From Arthrobacter_E sp041360795 (GTDB lineage Bacteria > Actinomycetota > Actinomycetes > Actinomycetales > Micrococcaceae), in contig NZ_JBFUPW010000004.1 in the NCBI RefSeq assembly GCF_041360795.1, positions 62,001-126,000 of the forward strand: a stretch of 64,000 nt of DNA. The letters run 5' to 3'. Position numbers and translations under genes: made by a program. The notes beneath the pieces were generated by a model. That model did no database searches. It was not told the DNA's origin and was given only the letters and a program-made list of their open reading frames with translations. This document shows, piece after piece, positions 58,504-64,000 of this stretch; position 1 is the stretch's first letter, and the number at the start of each line of letters is the position of its first letter.

Positions 58504-59991
58504 ATGCATCAGGCCACTTCAGGCACCGTCTTCATCAGACTTCTCGGCGAGTGGCGCCGCGGCACGGCTCCGGCGTACCGCGAGCTGGCCGACGTCGTGC
58601 GCCTCCTCATCCTCGACGGCAGACTCCCGCTCGACTCGGCGCTGCCCAGCGAACGGACGCTCGCACTCGCCCTTGGCGTCAGCCGCACCACCGTCACGGC
58701 CGCCTACAACGCATTACGCGAAGAGGGTTACCTCTCGGCCGGGCAGGGCACACGCGCCCGCACCTCGATCCCCAGCCGGACCGGCGAGGAGGATCCCTGG
58801 GCGGCGCGCGCGGACTACGCTCCGGGACTCCGGGCCCCGCATGGCGTGGTCGACTTCGCCTACGCCTGCCTTCCGGCCAACGGAGCGGCCGTTCACCAGG
58901 CCTACACGGCGGCGCTCAGCGAGCTTCCCGCCCTGCTTCCCGGTTTCGGCTACGACTCGTACGGCCTCCCCGAGCTCCGGGAGGCGATCGCCGCGAAGTT
59001 CACCGCCGAGGGACTGCCCACCACCATGGACCAGGTCATGGTCACCGGCGGGGCGCAGCAGGCCATGGCACTCGCCCTCGCAGCGTTCGCCGCCCCGGGG
59101 AGCCGGGTCCTCGTGGAACACCCCAGCTACCCCCACGCGCTGGATGCGATCGGCGCACGGCAGTGCAAGGCCATCCCGCTCGCATTCCCCCTCTCGGACG
59201 GCTGGGACGTCGACGGCTTCGAGGCGGCCCTCACGCGGCACCGGCCCGCCGCGGCCTACCTCATCCCGGATTTCCAGAATCCCACCGGCCGCCTCATGCC
59301 CGCCGAGCAGCGACGCCGCGTCGCCCGGGCCGCATCGGCGTCCGGCACCGTGCTGATCGCCGACGAGACCCTGCGGGACATCGACTTCGACGGCACCGCT
59401 CCCCCGCATCTCGGGTCCTACTCGCCCGGCGTCGTCACGATCGGCTCCCTCAGCAAGACCCATTGGGGTGGGCTGCGCATCGGCTGGGCCCGGTCGTCGG
59501 CGGAGAACATCCAGCGCATGGCACGGGCCCGGACCCCGCTGGATCTGGGAGGGCCGGTCGCCGAGCAACTGGCGGGCCGGCACATCCTCCAGCACGACCT
59601 GCCGGGACTCGGGCCCCGGCTGAATGAGCTGCGGGGACAACGCGACACCCTGATCGCCCTCCTCGAGGAGCACCTCCCCGAGTGGCGGACGGAGGTCCCC
59701 GACGGTGGCCTGTCCGTGTGGTGCCGGCTCCCGCGGCAGGGCGCCCAGGGCGAGGCCGTGAGCAGCGCGGCGCTCACCCTCCTGGCGGCTCAGCGCGGGG
59801 TGCGCCTGGCGGCCGGGCCGCGGTTCGGCGTCGGCGGGGCGTTCGAGCACTTCCTGCGGCTCCCGTTCACGCTCCCCGCTGACGATCTCGAACGGGGCGT
59901 CCTGGCCCTCAAGGACGCGCAGGCGCAGCTGCTCCGCACCCCGGGCCTGCGCCGACGGCTTCCGGAGCCACCCGCCGTCGCGATCGCCTGA
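58504..59991 (+). CDS. MocR-family (GntR-HTH plus aminotransferase-like) regulator
   Basis: A 495-residue fusion. The N-terminal GntR winged helix is LLILDGRLPLDSALPSERTL...VSRTTVTAAYNAL (about 25-75). A class I aminotransferase-fold domain runs from about 110, with PDFQNPTGRLMPAEQRRR, IADETLRDIDFDG and the PLP lysine in SLSKTHWGGLRIGW. Such proteins sense PLP, GABA or amino acids and act as transcription factors. The divergent YczE-like gene is its probable target. Confidence 0.93.
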   Translation: MHQATSGTVFIRLLGEWRRGTAPAYRELADVVRLLILDGRLPLDSALPSERTLALALGVSRTTVTAAYNALREEGYLSAGQGTRARTSIPSRTGEEDPWAARADYAPGLRAPHGVVDFAYACLPANGAAVHQAYTAALSELPALLPGFGYDSYGLPELREAIAAKFTAEGLPTTMDQVMVTGGAQQAMALALAAFAAPGSRVLVEHPSYPHALDAIGARQCKAIPLAFPLSDGWDVDGFEAALTRHRPAAAYLIPDFQNPTGRLMPAEQRRRVARAASASGTVLIADETLRDIDFDGTAPPHLGSYSPGVVTIGSLSKTHWGGLRIGWARSSAENIQRMARARTPLDLGGPVAEQLAGRHILQHDLPGLGPRLNELRGQRDTLIALLEEHLPEWRTEVPDGGLSVWCRLPRQGAQGEAVSSAALTLLAAQRGVRLAAGPRFGVGGAFEHFLRLPFTLPADDLERGVLALKDAQAQLLRTPGLRRRLPEPPAVAIA

Positions 59992-60002
59992 CCCCCGCAC
60001 CC

Positions 60003-60074
60003 GATCGACTGCTCCACACGATGCCGTTTTCCACCGATTCCGGCCCGGAACGACATCCTAGGGAGCAGTCGATC
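60003..60074. repeat. Palindrome, GATCGACTGCTCC family copy 2
   Basis: Arms 60003-60015 and 60062-60074 are perfect over 13 bases; ATGCCGTTTTCC and GGAACGACAT inside continue imperfectly. It lies between the convergent MocR and DUF4188 genes and supplies the last codons and stop (STAP, TAG) of the latter. Confidence 0.85.
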
Positions 60075-60618
60075 CGGGGGTGGGGGCGCCGCGCTGGATC
60101 CGCTCGCGCGCGGTGCCGGTCCCTCGCCCCACCGGAACGTGCTGCGCGGCGGCGGCGAGACCGAAGCGGGGCATGTCGCTGTAGACGGTCTCGAAGTCAC
60201 CGGGCCGGACCCGGTACGTCTCATGCCAGACCCCGACGTCGCCGGTGCCCGCCAGCTCCTTCATGAAGCGGCGCCACGGTTCGAGGTGAGGCGCCTCCCG
60301 GTCCGCCGCGAAGCGATTGAGATGCTCCGGGCTCTCCCAATAGCTGAGGATGATCGTGGTCCGTCCGAACCACGTGTGGAACCCGAGCATGCCCGCCTCG
60401 GGCGTGCGCGACAGGTGCGCGAGCATCTTCGGCATGGCGGACGTCACCTGCGCGATGCGGCCCAGCTTCCACCAGCGGTTCGCCCGCATGCCGATGAGGA
60501 ACACCGTCACCTCGCGACTCCCGTCGTCCTGCCCGGCCGGATCCTTCAGGGCTGGATCCTTCAGGGTCGGATCCTTCAGGGCCGCCGTGTACCGGCCCGG
60601 GAAAACTGTGGAACTCAT
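60058..60618 (-). CDS. DUF4188 (monooxygenase-like) protein
   Basis: A 186-residue protein. The domain from about residue 38 (VTVFLIGMRANRWWKLGRIA...WFGRTTIILSYWESPEHL) matches DUF4188, related to Dabb/ABM dimeric barrels and annotated as monooxygenase-like. The N-terminus holds a LKDPTLKDPALKDPA repeat. The end STAP comes from the palindrome. It is divergent from a TetR gene 46 bases away. Catalytic residues are not known. Confidence 0.85.
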   Translation of the reverse strand: MSSTVFPGRYTAALKDPTLKDPALKDPAGQDDGSREVTVFLIGMRANRWWKLGRIAQVTSAMPKMLAHLSRTPEAGMLGFHTWFGRTTIILSYWESPEHLNRFAADREAPHLEPWRRFMKELAGTGDVGVWHETYRVRPGDFETVYSDMPRFGLAAAAQHVPVGRGTGTARERIQRGAPTPGSTAP

Positions 60619-60632
60619 GACGCCTCCGTTTA

Positions 60633-60645
60633 GTAACGCTGTTAC
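60633..60645. promoter_or_regulatory. TetR operator-like dyad
   Basis: GTAAC-GCT-GTTAC in the 46-base divergent space between the DUF4188 and TetR starts; the short spacing implies the regulator blocks both promoters. Confidence 0.6.
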
Positions 60646-60664
60646 AAAACAAGGTTATGAAACA

Positions 60665-61252
60665 ATGTCAGACATGGCAAGACCTGTGATTCATGACGAT
60701 CTGCTCCGGCGCACCCTCCTGGACACCACGGCCGCCCTGGTCGCCGAGCGCGGGCCGGGCGGGGTCACACTCCGCGACCTCGCCGCGGCCGCGAGCACCT
60801 CGACCACCGCGATCTACTCGCTCTTCGGCGGCAAAGCACAGCTTCTACAGGCGGTCGTGAACCACGGCTTCACCTCCTTCGGCGCCGCGCAGGAGGCGGC
60901 CGCCGACGGCGGTCTCCGCGCCTTGGGCATCGCCTATCGGCACTGGGCGCTGGACCACCCCGCCCTCTACCGGCTCATGTTCGGCGGCCTCCTGAATCTC
61001 AAGGAAGGTCAGCAGGATCCGCCCGAGCCGGAATCCGAGATCACCCTGCAGCCGTTGCTGTCCGCCATCCGGGCAGGTCAGGAACGGGGAACCCTGCGCG
61101 ACGGCTCACCGCAGGAGGTGGCCGCGGTCATCTGGGCCCAGGTCCACGGGATGGTCAGCCTCGAAATGGCCGGCCTGGGATCACCGACCGCCGACCGGGA
61201 CGCCCAATACCTGGCCGCCCTCGACGCGATCGAACGTGCCTGGGCTGCCTGA
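60665..61252 (+). CDS. TetR-family regulator (divergent from DUF4188)
   Basis: A 195-residue TetR protein with HTH TLLDTTAALVAERGPGGVTLRDLAAAASTSTTAIYSLFGGK (about residues 13-55) and a TetR_C_33-like WHG domain with IAYRHWALDHPALYRLMFGG. The ATG at 60665 follows the operator-like dyad. It probably represses itself and the DUF4188 gene. Confidence 0.9.
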   Translation: MSDMARPVIHDDLLRRTLLDTTAALVAERGPGGVTLRDLAAAASTSTTAIYSLFGGKAQLLQAVVNHGFTSFGAAQEAAADGGLRALGIAYRHWALDHPALYRLMFGGLLNLKEGQQDPPEPESEITLQPLLSAIRAGQERGTLRDGSPQEVAAVIWAQVHGMVSLEMAGLGSPTADRDAQYLAALDAIERAWAA

Positions 61253-61285
61253 CGCCCATGGACCCCAAAGCCCTCCCCCAACAGA

Positions 61286-61357
61286 GATCGACTGCTCCAT
61301 AGGATGCTTTTCCCCGCCGAAATCGACGGAAAACGACATCCTATGGAGCAGTCGATC
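61286..61357. repeat. Palindrome, GATCGACTGCTCC family copy 3
   Basis: Arms 61286-61306 and 61337-61357 are perfect over 21 bases (GATCGACTGCTCCATAGGATG). TTTTCC and GGAAAA add an inner pair. It lies between the convergent TetR and SRPBCC genes and touches neither. Confidence 0.9.
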
Positions 61358-61375
61358 AGAGGTGAGGGCGGGCCG

Positions 61376-62068
61376 TCAGGAGTAGAGCTCCTCGAGGTAC
61401 CGTCCCCAGGCGGCCGCGGTGGCTTCGGAATCGCCCGAGCCGGAGAAGTCGTGGACCGTCAGGCCGACCACGGAACCGAAGTGGTTCCGGCCGAAGAAGC
61501 GGTACAGGGCGTCACCCGTGCGGATGCCGAAGAACCACTCGTTGGCGTAGTCGAGTTCGCCCTTCAGCTCGCCGACGCCCGGAACCTTCACGGCAACCTT
61601 GTCCCCGGCCTGAGCGCCGGCGATCCCGAAGGACTCCTTGAGCTTGTCGAACGCGTCGGGGGCACCCGAAGCGGCAGGACCCTGGACGTCGGTGAAGACC
61701 ACGGGCTGACCGTCGAAGTACTTGAGGTACTGCCCCAGGGTGTGCTGGTAGAAGAGGGTGTGCTTGGACGCGCCGTCGTACTGCTGGTCCCAGTCGTCCG
61801 TGAAGACGCCGCTGTGCACATAGCGGATCCGGGACTTGCCGCCCGGCAACGCCTCGATGGTGTTCTCCAGCTGATTGAACCACCCGTCCGGGCCGTCCAT
61901 CCTCGAGATCACATGCGTGGGGTACTCCTTGACGGGGTACTCGGCGGGCCACTGGTCCGTGGGGAACATCCAGGCGGCGGTGGCGTCGTTGATCGCTTCC
62001 CACACCCGCTCGGGCGTGGCTTCTACCTCGGTGGTCGCTTCGATGCGGAATTCGCGGTTCTCACTCAT
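61376..62068 (-). CDS. SRPBCC (AHSA1-like) protein
   Basis: A 230-residue START/SRPBCC-fold protein: FRIEATTEVEATPERVWEAI is the AHSA1 family opening, and the large C-terminal part (QGPAASGAPDAFDKLKESFG) is longer than usual. It may bind a hydrophobic ligand. The ATG at 62068 overlaps the end of the ArsR-type gene by eight bases; ArsR-SRPBCC operons are common and the regulator probably controls the pair. Confidence 0.88.
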   Translation of the reverse strand: MSENREFRIEATTEVEATPERVWEAINDATAAWMFPTDQWPAEYPVKEYPTHVISRMDGPDGWFNQLENTIEALPGGKSRIRYVHSGVFTDDWDQQYDGASKHTLFYQHTLGQYLKYFDGQPVVFTDVQGPAASGAPDAFDKLKESFGIAGAQAGDKVAVKVPGVGELKGELDYANEWFFGIRTGDALYRFFGRNHFGSVVGLTVHDFSGSGDSEATAAAWGRYLEELYS

Positions 62069-62708
62069 GGTCCTGCTCCTTGTCCGGGGTGTCGGTGATG
62101 TCGTGCGCCGGCGCGGCAGGCTGCCCACCGGCTTTCAGTTCGGGGTGCAGCGCGAGCACCAGGCGGTGCCGGCGCGCGCCGGGGGTGTCGGCGTCGTGAT
62201 ACTTCTCCACGAGGGAGTCGACGACGGCGGAGAGCTCCTGCGCGAACTCCGCGCGGTCGCGGGCGCTGGCGAAGCTGAGCTCGGCGTCGATCGCGAAGGT
62301 CGCCAGCGGCTTCCGCGCGGCGACGGCGCCCGCGATCAGCTTGCCCACCTCCTGGACGAGCCGCCCGGCGAGGGCGAGCATCCAGAAGGCGGAGAAGCGG
62401 TCCGTGTACTTCTCGGGTTTCGGCGCCATGGAGGCCAGTGCCAGCGGCGAGATCAGGTAGGAGCCGGCACTGGACTGCATGACCCGCTCGGTCATATTGC
62501 CCTTGCGCCGTTCCTCGACCAGCTGGACGAGCCCGGCCGATTCGAGCGCCTTCAGGTGGTAGTTCACCTTCTGACGAGGTGCCCCGATCCGTCCGGCGAC
62601 CGTGGCCGCCGACGCGGGCTCCACGAGCGCTTCCAGGATCCGCGAGCGCATCGGGTCCAGCGAGACCTCTGCGACCTGGGGATCCTCGATCACTTCGATG
62701 TCCTTCAT
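62061..62708 (-). CDS. ArsR-type winged-helix regulator
   Basis: A 215-residue protein. The HTH_20/ArsR domain spans 15-90 with DPMRSRILEALVEPASAATVA and APRQKVNYHLKALESAGLV. A long C-terminal helical region follows (MLALAGRLVQEVGKLIAGAV). No Cys metal site is visible, so it is not a classical arsenic sensor. It is first in the operon with the SRPBCC protein. Confidence 0.9.
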   Translation of the reverse strand: MKDIEVIEDPQVAEVSLDPMRSRILEALVEPASAATVAGRIGAPRQKVNYHLKALESAGLVQLVEERRKGNMTERVMQSSAGSYLISPLALASMAPKPEKYTDRFSAFWMLALAGRLVQEVGKLIAGAVAARKPLATFAIDAELSFASARDRAEFAQELSAVVDSLVEKYHDADTPGARRHRLVLALHPELKAGGQPAAPAHDITDTPDKEQDHE

Positions 62709-62764
62709 GGCTTCATGATTTCACCGACAAATTTTCTTGTCAAGGACATTTTTCCCTTCCTGCC

Positions 62765-62834
62765 ATCGACTGCTCCATAGGACGCGTTTCCGGGCCGGAA
62801 ATCGCGGAAAACGGCATCGTATGGAGCAGTCGAT
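62765..62834. repeat. Palindrome, ATCGACTGCTCC family copy 4
   Basis: Arms 62765-62779 and 62820-62834 are perfect over 15 bases; GACGCGTTTCC and GGAAAACGGCATC continue the family pattern inside. It lies upstream of the ArsR-type gene and downstream of the VOC gene, both on the minus strand. Confidence 0.85.
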
Positions 62835-62881
62835 CAGAAGGGGCGGGAGCGGGCGGAGGGGCTGGGAGAAGACGCGGGGCT

Positions 62882-63319
62882 TCAGAGCGCTTCGGCGACC
62901 TCGACCAGGATTCCTTCGGGGCCGCGGAGGTACGCCAGCAGGAAGACGTCCTGGTAATTGACCAGTTCGCGCACGAGGCCGTAGCCCGCGGCCTCGGCGC
63001 GCGCCACGACGTCGCGCACGTCATCCACCTGGTAGCAGACGTGGCTGAAACCGTAGGTGTTCACCGGGCGGCCTTCGGAGTCGCCTTCGGCGGGCGGCGC
63101 GATGAACCGGGTGAACTCGAGTTTCCCCTCCCCGCCGCCGGGAGGACGGACCATCGCCATCTCCACCTGAGTCCCGTCGAGCCCGTTGACCCGGTCCGCC
63201 CAGGGGCCTCCGACTTCGGCACGGCCCTCCACCTCGAAGCCGATCGCCTCGAAGAACGCGATGGCGCCGTCCAGATCCCGCACGGTCACACCCACATGGT
63301 CCAGCCTGAAAGTGGTCAT
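62882..63319 (-). CDS. VOC-family (glyoxalase/bleomycin resistance-like) protein
   Basis: A 145-residue protein with two beta-alpha-beta-beta-beta units: FRLDHVGVTVRDLDGAIAFF at the start and YGFSHVCYQVDDVRDVVARA in the second half. Histidines of both units (DHVGV, SHVCY) and Glu (ILVEVAEAL) are candidate metal ligands. The C-terminal RGPEGILVEVAE is the usual end. Substrate is unknown; methylmalonyl-CoA epimerase-like or dioxygenase-like chemistry is possible. Confidence 0.88.
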   Translation of the reverse strand: MTTFRLDHVGVTVRDLDGAIAFFEAIGFEVEGRAEVGGPWADRVNGLDGTQVEMAMVRPPGGGEGKLEFTRFIAPPAEGDSEGRPVNTYGFSHVCYQVDDVRDVVARAEAAGYGLVRELVNYQDVFLLAYLRGPEGILVEVAEAL

Positions 63320-63387
63320 GGCGCCAGCCTACGCCGCGGCCATCGCGTCGGGGAGCCCCCGGATGAGCCGTCCGCGCCGCGTCGAGA

Positions 63388-63434
63388 TTGCACTTTCTCG
63401 GGGTTCCGCACCCCGGAGGCCCGAGAAAGTGCAA
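63388..63434. repeat. Palindrome in a divergent region
   Basis: TTGCACTTTCTCGG (63388-63401) and its exact complement (63421-63434) flank a GC-rich loop with a smaller CGGGGT/ACCCCG dyad. It lies between the starts of the VOC and pseudouridine synthase genes, so it cannot be a terminator for either. It differs in sequence from the GATCGACTGCTCC family. Confidence 0.75.
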
Positions 63435-63484
63435 GGTCACGCGAGTGCCGAGCCGACCAACGGGCCCACTAAACTGTCCCGGTG

Positions 63485-64000
63485 ATGAAATCCCCCTTGC
63501 CGGTCCGCGACGGCGTCAACGCCACCCGCCTGCGCCTGCCGCACGACGGCCCGTGGGAGACCGCGCTGGAGTACATGCTGCACCGCTGGGGTCACATCGA
63601 CCCGCAGGGGATCCTGGACCGCTTCGACGCCGGGGAGATCGTCGGCGAGTCCGGAGCGCCCCTGGACCGCACCACTCCCCTCCGGGATCACACCTTCATC
63701 TGGTACTACCGCACCCTCCCGTCCGAGGAGCGGCTGCCGGTCGAGCTGTCCATCCTGCATCAGGACGGCGACCTGCTCGTGGTGGACAAGCCGCACTTCC
63801 TGCCCACGACGCCGGGCGGCACCTACATCCAGGAGTCCGCCCTGGTCAGGCTGCGGAAGCTGCTCGACATCCCGGATCTCATCCCCATGCACCGCCTCGA
63901 CCGCATGACGGCGGGCGTGCTGCTCTTCTCCACCAATCCGGAGACACGAGGGAAGTACCAGGTCCTCTTCGAGAAACGGAAGGTCCAGAAGGAGTACGAG
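63485..64000 (+). CDS. RluA-family pseudouridine synthase, 5' part
   Basis: The first 172 residues of a pseudouridine synthase. VELSILHQDGDLLVVDKPHFLP is motif I and PMHRLDRMTAGVLLFS contains the catalytic aspartate of the HRLDxxTxG motif. It isomerises uridines in rRNA or tRNA. The N-terminal region (about 1-90) lacks an obvious S4 domain. The ATG at 63485 directly follows a GTG, so the start may be one codon earlier. The gene continues past the window. Confidence 0.92.
   Translation, partial: MKSPLPVRDGVNATRLRLPHDGPWETALEYMLHRWGHIDPQGILDRFDAGEIVGESGAPLDRTTPLRDHTFIWYYRTLPSEERLPVELSILHQDGDLLVVDKPHFLPTTPGGTYIQESALVRLRKLLDIPDLIPMHRLDRMTAGVLLFSTNPETRGKYQVLFEKRKVQKEYE

Noticed and set aside
57613..62834. 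Reading the repeated palindromes as a CRISPR array
   Set aside because: Copies are 1-2.5 kb apart with genes between, are palindromic over 58-72 bases and have no regular spacers or cas genes.

Overview
The window looks like a chromosomal segment of a high-GC Gram-positive bacterium of the Micrococcaceae, most like Arthrobacter in the broad sense. Several things point there: GC-rich codon use throughout, a mycothiol-dependent formaldehyde dehydrogenase next to its usual metallo-hydrolase partner, a GTP-dependent PEP carboxykinase, an lhr-nei gene pair, a YhgE/Pip operon, and many TetR-regulated permease units. The first and last genes are cut by the window edges. A run of N (8430-8525) marks an assembly gap inside a tRNA-Arg repeat. 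I see no transposase, integrase, prophage, CRISPR array or recognisable defence island.

Layout. 0-6 kb: small stress and regulatory units (HxlR/NmrA, CGNR regulator, pyruvate dehydrogenase (quinone) poxB, EamA exporter with a divergent LysR). 6.3-8.9 kb: pckG and at least two tRNA-Arg(ACG) genes. 8.9-15.3 kb: an MFS carrier, an alditol/aldonolactone oxidase-like flavoenzyme, a LysR, a fold-III PLP enzyme and an aldehyde dehydrogenase, perhaps one catabolic module. 15.3-19 kb: a TetR-controlled operon of a degenerate ABC ATPase and a YhgE/Pip membrane protein. 19-25 kb: SixA phosphatase, a winged-helix regulator without receiver domain, a transglycosylase-like secreted protein, and an ECF sigma factor fused to a zinc-finger anti-sigma-like domain and a membrane helix. 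25.4-29 kb: a PhoPR-like two-component system preceded by a PhoP-type box, then upp and tadA. 29-35.5 kb: MarR/DHA2 exporter, tRNA-Ser, MerR/aldo-keto reductase, small hypotheticals. 35.7-48.3 kb: two halves of a copper-handling cluster (DyP peroxidase, PCuAC, CopC and a His/Met-rich membrane protein on the minus strand; a paralogous membrane protein and YcnI on the plus strand) separated by about 7.5 kb of amino-acid/peptide uptake and hydrolysis genes with two TetR regulators. 48.4-64 kb: DUF4232 lipoprotein, lhr, nei, a frameshifted TPR gene, mscR with its hydrolase, YczE/MocR, DUF4188/TetR, ArsR/SRPBCC, a VOC protein and a truncated RluA-type pseudouridine synthase.

The most striking non-coding signal is a set of long, near-perfect intergenic palindromes in several sequence families. 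One family with ends GATCGACTGCTCC has four copies between 57.6 and 62.8 kb. Another with ends CCGCGAGGGAACAG has two copies at 1.3 and 2.1 kb. Most lie between convergent genes, but two lie in divergent intergenic regions and so cannot act only as terminators. In three cases the palindrome supplies the stop codon and last residues of the neighbouring gene, which suggests mobile or expanding elements rather than ancestral terminators.

Regulatory logic is unusually readable. Perfect or near-perfect operator palindromes sit in front of the YhgE operon, the MarR exporter unit, the aldo-keto reductase (MerR type), the two amino-acid/peptide units, the MocR/YczE pair and the DUF4188/TetR pair. All functional statements rest on reading motifs by eye; no database search was run.
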